Source of the DNA: Nitrososphaerota archaeon
GTDB taxonomy: Archaea > Thermoproteota > Nitrososphaeria > Nitrososphaerales > UBA183
NCBI GenBank assembly: GCA_029785235.1
Contig: JAFMAA010000001.1
Coordinates: 248,001 to 312,000 of the forward strand
Reading direction: 5' to 3'
Length of the DNA: 64,000 nucleotides
The notes under the pieces were generated by a model. That model worked only from the letters and a program-made list of their open reading frames with translations. It ran no database searches and was not told where the DNA came from. Made by a program: the position numbers and the translations under genes. Positions 40,500-49,313 of this stretch are shown piece after piece (positions within the stretch are counted from its first letter, which is position 1; each line of letters starts with the position of its first letter).

Positions 40500-41131
40500 T
40501 CCTCCTCTCGGGTGGGATAGACTCTGCCACAGCACTCGTCCTGGCCAAGGAGGCGTACAACCTGAGAGCGCTCACCTTCATGTACCACGGGGTAGCGGCC
40601 AGTGAACTTCGGTCTGCAAGGGCCGTAGCGTCCTGGGCGGATATAGCCGAGCACCGGTTCGTGAACCTCCCCGACCTTAGGGAGGCGGCAGACATCCCTG
40701 GAACCAACTTCGAGGGCCTCCCGCCTACCTACATCCCGCTCCGGAATGGCGTGTTCTACTCTTTCGCTGCGTCGTACGCTGAAGAGGTCAGGGCGTCGGC
40801 CATAATAGGAGGACACAATATGGATGACACAGCGGTCTTCGCGGACGTGAGCCCTGAGTTCTTCACTTCACTAGAGAAGGCATTCCGCATCGGGTCCCCG
40901 ATTCTGAGGGAACTGAACCTCAAACTGCTTCGCCCTCTCCGGCGCCTGACCAAACCCACTGTGGTAAAACTGGCGAGCGCGAGGGGGGTGCCCCTTGAAC
41001 TCACATGGAGCTGCCACCGAGATCACAGGATGCACTGTTGGGAATGCGCAGGATGCCTCTCAAGGAGGGCGTCATTCAATGAAGCAGGTGTCGTAGATCC
41101 ACTCGCGCCGAGAGGACGAAAAGTTACTTAA
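40478..41131 (+). CDS. queC: QueC 7-cyano-7-deazaguanine synthase, start codon unclear
   Basis: About 217 residues. The PP-loop ATP motif VVLLSGGIDSATALVLAKEA lies before the first ATG (40580), so the protein must start earlier. Between the upstream in-frame region and this motif I find no ATG, GTG or TTG; the given start is an ATC (40478), chosen as the best-placed weak start, overlapping the end of queD. The C-terminal zinc motif is CHRDHRMHCWECAGCLSRRA. QueC makes preQ0 from CDG. Operon with queD and mptA. Confidence 0.82.
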   Translation: METKEAVVLLSGGIDSATALVLAKEAYNLRALTFMYHGVAASELRSARAVASWADIAEHRFVNLPDLREAADIPGTNFEGLPPTYIPLRNGVFYSFAASYAEEVRASAIIGGHNMDDTAVFADVSPEFFTSLEKAFRIGSPILRELNLKLLRPLRRLTKPTVVKLASARGVPLELTWSCHRDHRMHCWECAGCLSRRASFNEAGVVDPLAPRGRKVT

Positions 41132-41157
41132 GGGGTGGCCAGGAGATTCGAGAATCA

Positions 41158-41904
41158 TTGCGACAACAGGATAGGGCGACCGACGCCCTGGACCTCATTG
41201 ATGCGACGGCGGACGTGCAGGCGGAGTTATCTCAGCTACCGGTTGTTGCCGGCATTGCCAACCTCAGGGTAATCGGTAGATTGGGTAATTTCTCAATGCC
41301 AGTCGAGCTTTCCATTCAGACTTCGACCGGCGTGCACAGGGGGGTACACATGAGCCGGCTCGTCAAGGCCGCTAGCAGCAGGAAGCCAAGGGGGATGGAA
41401 CAATGGCTCCGATGGATATGCAAAGAGGTGAACCAGACGCAGCCGGGTTCCAGCGTCACCGCAAGCTTCGAACTCCCCTTTGAAGACCAGTTCGCGAAGG
41501 TCACTATGAGGGCCACTCAGCGAGGCTCTCTCACATACAGATACATGGTGGACGGGATGACGGCGTGCCCATGCTCAAAGAAGATGATTGGCATAGGGCA
41601 CATGCAGAGGGCCCAGCTGACGGTCGTTCTGAAGAGTGAGAGGCCCCTCGACTCCATTGGTGTCGTGGGGAGAATCACAGAATGCTTCTCCGCCGCCCCC
41701 GTGGAGTACATGAAGAGGCTGGACGAAGCGAAGAAAATCCTGGAGGCGCAGGCGAACCCGAAGTTCGCAGAGGACATCGTCAGGGAGTGCGTCAGCAGGT
41801 TCCCGAATGCCCTTTACATAAGTGGAAAGTGCTTCGAGTCGATACACGCGCACGACGCAGTAGCCACTTGGTCGGCGCGGCCTGGCTGGATGCCCCTCAT
41901 CTAG
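41158..41904 (+). CDS. mptA: GTP cyclohydrolase, MptA/FolE2 type
   Basis: 248 residues from a TTG 27-30 nt after the TATA-like GTTACTTAAG. FolE2-family sites: LSIQTSTGVHRGVHMSRLVK and MTACPCSKKMIGIGHMQRAQ with the metal-binding Cys. It opens GTP to give the pterin precursor for preQ0 or folate/methanopterin-type cofactors. Position after queD and queC favours the 7-deazaguanine pathway. MptA and FolE2 differ in product and cannot be separated by eye. Confidence 0.85.
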   Translation: MRQQDRATDALDLIDATADVQAELSQLPVVAGIANLRVIGRLGNFSMPVELSIQTSTGVHRGVHMSRLVKAASSRKPRGMEQWLRWICKEVNQTQPGSSVTASFELPFEDQFAKVTMRATQRGSLTYRYMVDGMTACPCSKKMIGIGHMQRAQLTVVLKSERPLDSIGVVGRITECFSAAPVEYMKRLDEAKKILEAQANPKFAEDIVRECVSRFPNALYISGKCFESIHAHDAVATWSARPGWMPLI

Positions 41905-41951
41905 AGACGAACCCCAGATTTAAATCGAGAAGGGGCTCGCAGCCGGCCCGG

Positions 41952-42812
41952 TTGACCAAAACTCTCGTTGGGACTTCCGGCTGGTCATATAATGAATGGA
42001 ATGGAGCGTTCTATCCTAACACCTCAGTCAACAAACTTTCCTATTATTCCAAGCTCTACGACACGGTGGAAGTCGATTCCACATTCTACGCCTTCCCCTC
42101 GAAGGGGATGGTGCTCGGGTGGGCGAGATATACTCCCGAGAACTTCGTGTTCTCCGTGAAGCTCCCCAGGCAGCTCACCCATGACAAGAAACTGAATCTG
42201 TCTCAGGGGGTCGAGGCGGACCTGGTCAGGTTTCTTGGCCTGTTGAGGCCACTCATTGCAATGGGGAAGCTGGGGCCCATATTGGTGCAGCTACCTCCGA
42301 GCTGCACCTTCCAGGACGACTTCGAGAAGTTGAAGGGGTTCTTCGATAGGGTCCCTGAAGACGTCATGTTCGCGGTGGAGTTCCGGCACCCCTCGTGGAT
42401 TAGAGAGGATGTCTGGTCGTATCTTCTGGACCGAAATATAGCAAACGTAATCGTGGATGAGCCCCTACTTCCCCCAGAAACGGTGGTGACGGCTGACTTC
42501 GCCTTCATCAGATGGCATGGAAGGGGGAACAGGCCGTGGTATAACTATAGGTACTCCGACGAGGAGCTCGACGCCTGGGTCCCGAGGGTGAAAAATGTCA
42601 CGTCCAGAGTGAAGAAGACGTTCGGATACTTCAACAATCACTTCAAGGGATTCGCCGTGGAGAATTCGCTCAAGATGATTGAGAAGCTCGGAATGTCAAC
42701 GCTCCTTCAAGATGAGGCAAGAACCAAGGCGACTAAGTTCATCATGACGGGGAAGAGAGACGCGGGCGAAGGGAGCATGCTTGAGTTCGTCGGCGAGGCG
42801 AGCGACAGGTGA
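41952..42812 (+). CDS. DUF72 family protein
   Basis: 286 residues from a leaderless TTG (ATTTAAATC about 26 nt upstream), which gives the classic start LVGTSGWSYNEWNGAFYP. Other DUF72 features: TVEVDSTFYAFPSKGMVLGW, VFSVKLPRQLTHDKKL, PILVQLPPSCTFQDDFEKLK, AVEFRHPSWIREDVW, FIRWHGRGNRPWYNYRYSDE, YFNNHFKGFAVENSLKM. TIM-barrel fold; activity is not established in this family. Overlaps the NAD kinase gene by four bases. Confidence 0.88.
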   Translation: MTKTLVGTSGWSYNEWNGAFYPNTSVNKLSYYSKLYDTVEVDSTFYAFPSKGMVLGWARYTPENFVFSVKLPRQLTHDKKLNLSQGVEADLVRFLGLLRPLIAMGKLGPILVQLPPSCTFQDDFEKLKGFFDRVPEDVMFAVEFRHPSWIREDVWSYLLDRNIANVIVDEPLLPPETVVTADFAFIRWHGRGNRPWYNYRYSDEELDAWVPRVKNVTSRVKKTFGYFNNHFKGFAVENSLKMIEKLGMSTLLQDEARTKATKFIMTGKRDAGEGSMLEFVGEASDR

Positions 42813-43603
42813 AGGCGGTTCTCCTGTTGGACGGCGGGCCCCCCAAAGTCGCGCCAGGAGAGTTGAGGAGGCTAGTCCTGAAAGCAGGGATAGAAGTGGT
42901 GAGGACCGATGGTGACTTTGGAATCGTCGTGGGGGGCGATGGGCGATTCAGCAGGTACGGGCGTACGGAGAGTATCCCGCTGCTCTTCGTAGGCGTGCGA
43001 TCGAAAGGCGCAATCGGATCCAAAGCTCGTCTCGCCCAGACCGTCCTCGACGAGCTCCCCGAGGCGTTGGCGGCCATCAAGGCCCATGACTACGACATCG
43101 ATGCGCATCGGCGGTTGAGGGTCCTCAAGGGGACAAGGGTGCTTGGGGAGGTGTTCACTGATGTTTACCTTCAGAGGGGGGCTGAAGGGAGCTGCCTCCG
43201 CTATAAGCTGAGGGTGTCAGGCAAGGGGACAGAGTTCGAAGAGGCGGCGATAGCTGATGGCGTCGTGGTCGCCACGAGGGCTGGCGCCACAGGCTATTAC
43301 TCCTATGTCGACAGAATCGAGGGGAAAGTGCTCGAGCCTTCTGCCTTCGCTCATATAGGGAGGGACGAAGTGGGGATATGCCACATCACACCGACTTACA
43401 CTGAAAGGCTCGGCGTCGGAATTCACCCCCTGAGATACACAGTCCCCTGGGGGAGTAAGATAGAGATTTCACTGTTCAGGGAGGCTGACGCGCGGCTCTT
43501 CGGGGTCACAGACAGACGGGCGGGGATAAAAGTCGCGATGGGCGAGAAGGTCTCCATAATGGCAGGGAAGGAGGTGACGAAGGTGATAGTTCTACGAAGA
43601 TGA
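42809..43603 (+). CDS. nadK: NAD kinase-like protein
   Basis: 264 residues from a GTG start overlapping the DUF72 stop. The family's GGDG motif is in FGIVVGGDGRFSRYG and the NAD-binding loop is VVATRAGATGYYSYVDRI. Phosphorylates NAD to NADP. The region FRLAKE/NAD-binding Asp-rich helix looks ordinary. Translationally coupled to DUF72 by GTGA. It is followed by 570 bp without a convincing gene. Confidence 0.82.
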   Translation: MKAVLLLDGGPPKVAPGELRRLVLKAGIEVVRTDGDFGIVVGGDGRFSRYGRTESIPLLFVGVRSKGAIGSKARLAQTVLDELPEALAAIKAHDYDIDAHRRLRVLKGTRVLGEVFTDVYLQRGAEGSCLRYKLRVSGKGTEFEEAAIADGVVVATRAGATGYYSYVDRIEGKVLEPSAFAHIGRDEVGICHITPTYTERLGVGIHPLRYTVPWGSKIEISLFREADARLFGVTDRRAGIKVAMGEKVSIMAGKEVTKVIVLRR

Positions 43604-44175
43604 CTTTGGTAAGTCGAGCGGCAGGTTTAGCGCCGATAGACAAGCACCAGCCAGGATTGCTAACGTAGGGCAGCAAGGCCGTCGACGCGTTCCTAGAATC
43701 TAGTATCGGCAGGGAGAAAAACTCGCCCCTCAGTCAGGTCGTTCCTGAAACGCCCCCTTTGACCTCACTTTAGGTCGAGTCGACCGTGCCATCGAGGAAT
43801 GGAATCTTCTTGCATGCTCTGCAGTCTTCCAGCCGAAGTCTTCGATGGGCGTTTGATCAATACGCGCATCCTAAAACCGGTCGCCGCTACCGATGCGTGA
43901 CCGCACTCCCTCGGCTTTTTCAGAGGTCTCAAGGGCACCTACGATGTCGAGCACATCTCGCCCGTATCCGAAGGGCTGTATGTGATTTCAGAGTATACCC
44001 CGAACCTGAGGTCAGGCGCGGCTGGCCAGTGCTCCGCGATTGTCCGACTCGGTTACGACCGCTTCACCATACGGAGTCCATCAGACTCAGTATGATACGA
44101 GTTATCTCTTCCCAATGGCCACATGTGATTAGGGCAAGTAGTATATAGTAGCAATTCGCTTGCCACCAATGTGAT
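43604..44175. other. Gene-poor stretch with a possible decayed coding fragment
   Basis: No complete gene is supported. On the plus strand, about 43900-44090 reads in one frame as plausible protein (TYDVEHISPVSEGLYVISEY, then GQCSAIVRLGYDRFTIRSPS) bounded by stops and without a start. It may be a remnant of a lost gene. The first 300 bp show nothing recognisable. Confidence 0.35.
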
Positions 44176-45216
44176 TTGAAAGCCGAACCTAGAAGGCATG
44201 ACTTCAGGAAGGTACAGAAGACAGGGGGGGACAGCTTTGTGGTCTCTCTTCCGAAGAGTTGGGTGAACGACGTTGGATTGAGGGCGAAGGACCCGGTGGC
44301 CGTGCTTGTGCAGTCTGATTCTTCGCTCCTTATTGTTCCAAGGAGAGACTTGCGCCCTGCGTCCAAATCAGGGGCCACCGTGGAATCAGCGCAGGGGTTC
44401 GACAAGGACTTCCTGCTGCGACACTTCATTTCGTATTACCTGGCCGGTTATGATACCATCATGGTGGCCCTAGGTAAGCCCGACTCTGGACTTCGTGGTT
44501 TCATCAGGGAAGGGATAAGGCGGAAGCTGGTCGGTGTGGAGATAATCGAGGAGTCACCAAGGGGGATTCTAACACAATGTCTTTCCGGTTACATTGACCT
44601 TCCGCTGAAGAAGGGCCTCGAAAGGATGGCCATCATCGCGGGTGGTATGCTGACGGACGCGGTCAGTGTCCTACAGGGAGGGAGCAAAGATGCTTCGGAA
44701 GAGGTCATAGAACGCGATGACGAGGTCGATAGATTCTACCACTTCCTGCTCAGACAGCTCAACATAGCCGTGAGGGACAGGTCAGTGATTCAGGAGATAG
44801 GGTTGACATCAACGAGAGACTGTCTGGGGTATAGGCTGGCCGTCAAGAATGTCGAGAGGGTAGCAGACCACGCTGCCGGAATAGCCGCCGAAGCGGAAAA
44901 CCTACGCGCGCTCCCCGAGCAAGTGGTCAAGAAGATTCAGGAAACAACGGCGCTCTCCAAGAAAGTGTTTGACACCTCCATTACCTCTCTGATCCGCCTC
45001 GATGGCAAGCTGGCAGAGGAGGCAATCGCCAAGTCGAAGGAGGTCTTGCAGATGGAAGAGAAGATTAGCGGTGAGATGCTTGCGCCAAGGATGAGTGGAA
45101 CGCAGGTCGCCTCCGCGAAGCTTATGCTCGAGAGCATACGGAGGACCGCGGAATATGGGTCAGACATTGCTGAGATTGCTATTGACCTCACTGTCGCGGA
45201 GCCCCAGGTGATATGA
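44176..45216 (+). CDS. PhoU-like regulator with AbrB-type N-terminal domain
   Basis: 346 residues from a leaderless TTG after AGTATATAG. An N-terminal SpoVT-AbrB-like DNA-binding domain (about 8-55; FRKVQKTGGDSFVVSLPKSW, VNDVGLRAKDPVAVLV) is followed by PhoU helical repeats (about 150-330; ERDDEVDRFYHFLLRQLNIA, VKNVERVADHAAGIAAEAEN, RRTAEYGSDIAEIAIDLTVA). It probably controls phosphate uptake genes. No pst genes are in the window. Confidence 0.85.
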   Translation: MKAEPRRHDFRKVQKTGGDSFVVSLPKSWVNDVGLRAKDPVAVLVQSDSSLLIVPRRDLRPASKSGATVESAQGFDKDFLLRHFISYYLAGYDTIMVALGKPDSGLRGFIREGIRRKLVGVEIIEESPRGILTQCLSGYIDLPLKKGLERMAIIAGGMLTDAVSVLQGGSKDASEEVIERDDEVDRFYHFLLRQLNIAVRDRSVIQEIGLTSTRDCLGYRLAVKNVERVADHAAGIAAEAENLRALPEQVVKKIQETTALSKKVFDTSITSLIRLDGKLAEEAIAKSKEVLQMEEKISGEMLAPRMSGTQVASAKLMLESIRRTAEYGSDIAEIAIDLTVAEPQVI

Positions 45217-45233
45217 AGTGGCCTGGTGAGGAC

Positions 45234-45545
45234 TCAGCGCAGCTCTGGTAGCTCACAAGTTCTTTCCAGCATATTCAAGAGCAGGACCTCGTCTCGCTCT
45301 GTCAACACGACCTCTTCCTCCGTGCGATGAGTTCCTATGGTCGATACGAAATCGACTAGGTACTCGCGCTCAAGCTGCCCGAGGAGCCGGTCGAAAGCCG
45401 TAGGGTTGAGCCCAGTACGCCTCCGGAAGGCCCCCGTGTCCATCCGCCTCGAGCCGACAAGGGCGAGCAAGGCGAAAAGGCTCTGGTCAGCCAAGATCCC
45501 TTGGGGAGTCACGTCACTGGGACCGCCAGTTCTTTGTGATTGCAT
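45234..45545 (-). CDS. Small winged-helix protein
   Basis: 103 residues from the ATG at 45545; an AATTTAGC box near 45573 makes it leaderless. LFALLALVGSRRMDTGAFRR and RTGLNPTAFDRLLGQLEREY form a wHTH, followed by VDFVSTIGTHRTEEEVVLTE and a last helix. The target is unknown. It converges on PhoU with an 18-bp gap and is a possible partner regulator. Confidence 0.7.
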   Translation of the reverse strand: MQSQRTGGPSDVTPQGILADQSLFALLALVGSRRMDTGAFRRRTGLNPTAFDRLLGQLEREYLVDFVSTIGTHRTEEEVVLTERDEVLLLNMLERTCELPELR

Positions 45546-45764
45546 CAACCCGATGATAGCGAGCCTCGCTAAATTGCTTCTCGAATGAATTCAATGGGTA
45601 GAATATAGACGCCATAGTGCGGCAAGGTCGGCGGTGAGTTCCACGGGTCGCACCCTTTTTGGACGGCCGCTGGCGCTTCTTCAGTGCCAAGCCGCTCCGG
45701 GGGGGACGGCTGGAAGACACCAGGGCGGAAGGTTGAAGGGGACACAGTCTCTAGTAATGGTGCC

Positions 45765-46004
45765 ATGGGATGGTACTACCATACGTGCCCGAAGTGCCAC
45801 GTGAGGTCTCGCAAACGGGTCCTGCGAAACGAGAAGATTTCCACCGAGAAGGTTGAGCTGTCGAAGGCGAGCTGGGTAACTGGAGGAGGGGTCCAGATCA
45901 AAGAACCATTTTCGGTGTGGGTGTATTCCTACAGAGTCGAACACGAGTGCCGGCTCTGCAGCAACCGATGGGTCGAGTACATCACGAAGCGGCGACCCTG
46001 GTAG
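45765..46004 (+). CDS. Small zinc-finger protein
   Basis: 79 residues from the ATG at 45765. Two Cys pairs (CPKC at about 9-12 and CRLC at about 60-63) separated by a basic beta-rich part (VRSRKRVLRNEKI) suggest a single four-Cys zinc site. No known family. An in-frame extension upstream exists, but the ATG gives a compact domain. Isolated gene before a gene-poor region. Confidence 0.6.
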   Translation: MGWYYHTCPKCHVRSRKRVLRNEKISTEKVELSKASWVTGGGVQIKEPFSVWVYSYRVEHECRLCSNRWVEYITKRRPW

Positions 46005-46298
46005 CATCACGCGCGATTCCAAACCAGCATCCTTCGCCGCCTCAAGTAACGGCGCACATGTAATCGTGTGGATCGAGCACCTCTTGTCATGGAGGGATTG
46101 GCTAGACTTTCGTTCAGAGCCCGGAGAGCTCCTTCCGCGCGAGAGGCATCAGAGGGCGGACGGGGAATCTGGGGGGCCTTAATCCCGACACTTGGATGAC
46201 ACGATGACACAAACACAACAAGCGGAAGGAGGCGCAATGATATGATATCGTATGAGCCGTACGGACTCCCTGGTCAACGCTCATGGAACGATTGTGTT

Positions 46299-46457
46299 TC
46301 ATGAAGGGGACGGTTTGCTCTCCCCATAAGCTTTGAGCGCATCAGCCCTGGCCCTCTTGTCGTCGTCAAACACTCCCTCTTTCAGTGCGCCCTCGATGGA
46401 GTCGAGATGTTCACGGACTAGCCTGGGGGTCCTTGGGTGGTCGCCATCATCTTTCAC
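46299..46457 (-). CDS. Small charged microprotein
   Basis: 52 residues from the GTG at 46457. Highly charged and helical: PRTPRLVREHLDSIEGALKE, GVFDDDKRARADALKAYGES. It has amphipathic helix character and no cysteines. Codon character and a clean frame support it, but it is short and unrecognised. It lies in an otherwise gene-poor stretch. Confidence 0.4.
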   Translation of the reverse strand: MKDDGDHPRTPRLVREHLDSIEGALKEGVFDDDKRARADALKAYGESKPSPS

Positions 46458-47496
46458 TTACGTAACGGAGATGATTAATTCCCACCCTGAAGTTACATCC
46501 TAGAGAAGGAGGCCCCTGGAAATTGTTCGCACCGGGGGCCGCAGCTCTACGCAACGGAATCTCCGCTCGGACCGTTGGTCACTCATGACGGTCGAGCCGC
46601 CCTAGGTTCGAAGCCTCTTGGTCTCACATTGTCCTTAGACACGACGACCTGCTTGTGTAACGTGAGGCAGGTAGTTCCCACCGACAGCGCGCTTTTCATC
46701 CGACATACACAGTGAGCACTCATGACCAAGGTGGCGCGAAGAACCTAGCTCGCCGTCTTGACCGCTTGCACGAGGAAGTGCGGGAAAGGTGGCCCGTAAT
46801 GGTCCAGATTGTCGAATCATGCGGCCAATCTCACGTAATCGAGGTTTGTAATTCGTGGTGGAAGAGCCTGGAATCTGCAACGGGGCCGACTTAAGGTGCT
46901 AGACAACTGCGCCAATGTCGTGAAATCGAGCCTCCCCCTGCGCCGAGATTCATGAGGGAGTGTGTTCCAGGCAGCAATCTGGCGACGATTCATCGATAGT
47001 TCCACGAAGTTGGATTTTCAACTAGCCGTCCTTAGGTAGAAGTCCCAGCCTTCGGATTATTGCTATTCGACCTCTGATACAAGCTCTTCGAATGTCCTCG
47101 AGTTCTATCACGGCTCTGAATGCGTCAGTTACAAAACCCTTCGAAAGTCAATCAGCCTGCGGTTACAGAGTCGGAGGAGTGATTTAGTGCACGTATGTTC
47201 TGTATGACGTCGTGGCGTTTCTGGTCATTTTACGAAAGTCCAACAATTAGCTGGAACTAGACTCTTTTTTGTTAATCGGAGTTCATTCTGGGCTGTTTAC
47301 AGGATGGAAGGGACTCGTCAAGTTTCTACGACTAAGAACCAGGCTCGAACATGTGGCCCAGTTCTTCGCTTGATCTTCACAGACTGGTGCGCTATACTTT
47401 CAGCCACCCCCTCTGAGTTGAGAGACCCCGAATTGTGGGCGGCTTTTGTACAGGGTGCTAAGTTTAAGTCAAGGAAGTGATTCAAACACGGCAGGC
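46458..47496. other. Gene-poor kilobase
   Basis: I find no convincing gene. A 60-codon frame at 46712-46894 (plus) is possible but unremarkable. One strong hairpin, GGCCCCTGG (46511-46519) with CCGGGGGCC (46532-46540), may be a terminator or RNA structure. The sequence becomes AT-richer towards 47300. Confidence 0.4.
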
Positions 47497-47757
47497 GTGG
47501 TAGAGGGTTTGATTTCGGATCTGGTGGCAAAGGGTGTCGAGAGGATAGCCTCCAGAAAGAAGCTGACCTCTCAGGATCTCACCGTTCTTTTGCTGCACCA
47601 ACAGAGCGAGAGCATAGCCAGGATGGAGAAGGGGGTCGAAGGCATCACCGATGAGCTACGAGAGACGAGAAGAGAGATGGTGCCTCTTCTCAATCAGGCC
47701 AAAGACATAGCTGAAATCAAATCGCGGATGGAACGGATAGAAGCCAAGGTCAACTAA
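47497..47757 (+). CDS. Small coiled-coil protein
   Basis: 86 residues from the GTG at 47497, near the start site predicted by an AGTTTAAGTC box at 47460-47469. The first 40 residues form two helices (GLISDLVAKGVERIASRKKL, TSQDLTVLLLHQQSESIARM). A long coiled coil follows (EKGVEGITDELRETRREMVP, LLNQAKDIAEIKSRMERIEA). The layout, a short helical head plus coiled coil, is common in archaeal membrane-cortex or chemotaxis-like accessory proteins, but function is unknown. Confidence 0.65.
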   Translation: MVEGLISDLVAKGVERIASRKKLTSQDLTVLLLHQQSESIARMEKGVEGITDELRETRREMVPLLNQAKDIAEIKSRMERIEAKVN

Positions 47758-47769
47758 CTGTTCGAAAGA

Positions 47770-47861
47770 TGGGCCGGAAGGGATTCGAACCCTTGGCCTC
47801 CCGATTATCAGTCGGGTGCTCTAGCCAAGCTACCCCCCGTGAGGGACTGAGCTACCAGCCC
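47770..47861 (-). tRNA. tRNA-Ile (GAT) with a D-loop intron
   Basis: Acceptor GGGCTGG/CCGGCCC with discriminator A. Anticodon stem CCCGA/TCGGG encloses CTGATAA, anticodon GAT. The T arm is AAGGG-TTCGAAT-CCCTT. The D arm reads TAGCTCAG, then an 18-nt insert (about 47829-47846), then TTGGCTAGAGCA; removing the insert gives a normal D arm. The boundaries can shift by a few bases. Confidence 0.9.
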
Positions 47862-47983
47862 AGCGGCCGGGGCGTCTGATATGCTCTATAAGCGTGCAAT
47901 GACGGGAGTCACCTTGAAGTAGCAGAGTCCGCGAGGACGACCCCTCCTAGTTTAAAACGCCCGGAAGAAGCGTCGTCGAGCGT

Positions 47984-48074
47984 GGGCCGGTAGTTCAGCG
48001 GTACGAACGCCCGCCTTGCACGCGGGAGAACCCTCAGGGTCCCAAGGTCGGGGGTCCAATTCCCCCCCGGTCCA
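47984..48074 (+). tRNA. tRNA-Ala (TGC) with a variable-loop intron
   Basis: Acceptor GGGCCGG/CCGGTCC with discriminator A. Anticodon stem CCCGC/GCGGG encloses CTTGCAC, anticodon TGC. T arm GGGGG-TCCAATT-CCCCC. Between anticodon stem and T arm there are 23 nt instead of 5; removing 18 nt (about 48029-48046) restores AGGTC. T54-T55 is TC instead of TT, an unusual loop. Confidence 0.88.
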
Positions 48075-48118
48075 CTTGCTCCCAATCCCTATATCATCCC
48101 TCTGATTGCCATCGAAAT

Positions 48119-48586
48119 ATGACCCAGGTAGAACCCACGGTCTCAAAGGTGATGTCGCAGAGGGTCATGACGGTCGAGCTGAACGTCAATGCCAAGGACT
48201 GCGCCAAGGCGATGACGAAGAAGGGAGTGAGTTGTGCTGTAATCACGCAAGGCGGGTCGGCCATCGGCATAGTGACAGAACGAGACTTGGTATCCAAAGT
48301 GCTGGCTGAGTCGATAGAAGCGAAGAACGTTCTCGTACGCGACATAATGTCTACGCCACTAATCACCATAGGACCAGATGCCCCCCTTTCAGGAGCAGCA
48401 GAGTTGATGGCCAGATACCGGGTCAGGAGGCTCGTCGTAGTCGATCAAGGAGGCACGCTAACCGGGATTATCACGACGGGAGATATCGCGCGTTCGCTGG
48501 CCGAGAAGCAGAACTACCGTGAGGCCACCCTGAACGCGATGGCGCGGTACAGCGAAGGCTCACTTGAGAACGGACCCTATCAGTAG
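48119..48586 (+). CDS. CBS-domain protein
   Basis: 155 residues from a leaderless ATG (box CCTATATC near 48092). Two CBS motifs: VSKVMSQRVMTVELNVNAKD, CAKAMTKKGVSCAVITQGGS with IGIVTERDLVSKVLAESIEA; and VRDIMSTPLITIGPDAPLSG, AAELMARYRVRRLVVVDQGG with LTGIITTGDIARSLAEKQ. CBS pairs bind adenosyl compounds and regulate partner proteins. No partner is encoded alongside. It converges on Hsp20 with a 2-bp gap. Confidence 0.88.
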   Translation: MTQVEPTVSKVMSQRVMTVELNVNAKDCAKAMTKKGVSCAVITQGGSAIGIVTERDLVSKVLAESIEAKNVLVRDIMSTPLITIGPDAPLSGAAELMARYRVRRLVVVDQGGTLTGIITTGDIARSLAEKQNYREATLNAMARYSEGSLENGPYQ

Positions 48587-48588
48587 TA

Positions 48589-49185
48589 CTATTCGACGCG
48601 GAGCCTGACCCCACCAGGTCGATTCGCCTTCAGAGGGATCGTCACTTCGAGTATCCCATTGTTGTAGGTAGACCTAGCGCCCGTTGAGTCCACCACGGCT
48701 GGGAAATCTAATTCTTTGTAATATCCCCTGCCTTCGCTCTCTACCGAAATCACCATAGACTTCTCGTTCACTGTCAGGGCGATATCCTCTTTTCTTACCC
48801 CGGGCAACTCTACCAACACTCGGACTTCCTTGTCAGAGCTGATGATGTCGACGAGTGGCTCACGCTTCCCTTGGATGGCCTTCAATACCTTGCCATCTTT
48901 GCGCTTTATATTGCCGAACTCCCTCACCACAGGCTTCCCGTCTGGTCCGATTGTTACAGAATATCCATAGACAATGGGTCCGATTTCTCTTCTCACCTCG
49001 CCTTCAGGAGTCTTAGACTCTCTCACAAGGCTCTTTGGGAGCTCATTCTCGAGGTCTTTGAACTCCGCTGAGAACATCCTTTCCATCTCCCTCATCATCT
49101 CATCTATGTCCGGGAACCCCCACGGCCCAAAAGGGGACCTGCGCCTCCTGCGGTCAGTCCAGTCACCTCTGTCGTCGTCCTCCAT
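48589..49185 (-). CDS. Hsp20 / alpha-crystallin small heat-shock protein
   Basis: 198 residues from the ATG at 49185; the AT-rich box at 49218-49231 fits a short leader. A Pro/Arg-rich N-terminal arm, then the alpha-crystallin domain (about 105-195; PLVDIISSDKEVRVLVELPG, VRKEDIALTVNEKSMVISVE, YNNGILEVTIPLK). The central insert is longer than usual (KEFGNIKRKDGKVLKAIQGK region). Holds unfolded proteins under stress. Divergent from the HtpX protease; both probably respond to heat. Confidence 0.85.
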   Translation of the reverse strand: MEDDDRGDWTDRRRRRSPFGPWGFPDIDEMMREMERMFSAEFKDLENELPKSLVRESKTPEGEVRREIGPIVYGYSVTIGPDGKPVVREFGNIKRKDGKVLKAIQGKREPLVDIISSDKEVRVLVELPGVRKEDIALTVNEKSMVISVESEGRGYYKELDFPAVVDSTGARSTYNNGILEVTIPLKANRPGGVRLRVE

Positions 49186-49313
49186 GGATAGTCTTATCTT
49201 ACATGCACGCGGCACGATTTATTCTTTTATGAGGTTTGGACCATCACGCGATTGGATCGAAGACACGACCCCCCAAAAGGCTTTTACAGCTACTGACCCG
49301 TTATGAAAACCGA
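49186..49313. promoter_or_regulatory. Divergent hsp20/htpX promoter region
   Basis: 128 bp between the divergent starts. Minus-strand box ATAAAAGAATAAATC (49218-49231) serves hsp20; plus-strand CTTTTACAG (about 49281-49289) lies 29 nt before the htpX ATG. Shared control by one regulator is likely. Confidence 0.5.

Noticed and set aside
43786..44148. 120-codon plus-strand frame before PhoU
   Set aside because: Shadow-like composition; a different frame of the same DNA reads better as protein, but is itself broken.
46583..46640. tRNA T-arm-like sequence AGGTTCGAAGCCT
   Set aside because: Only three base pairs of stem and no acceptor or anticodon arm nearby.
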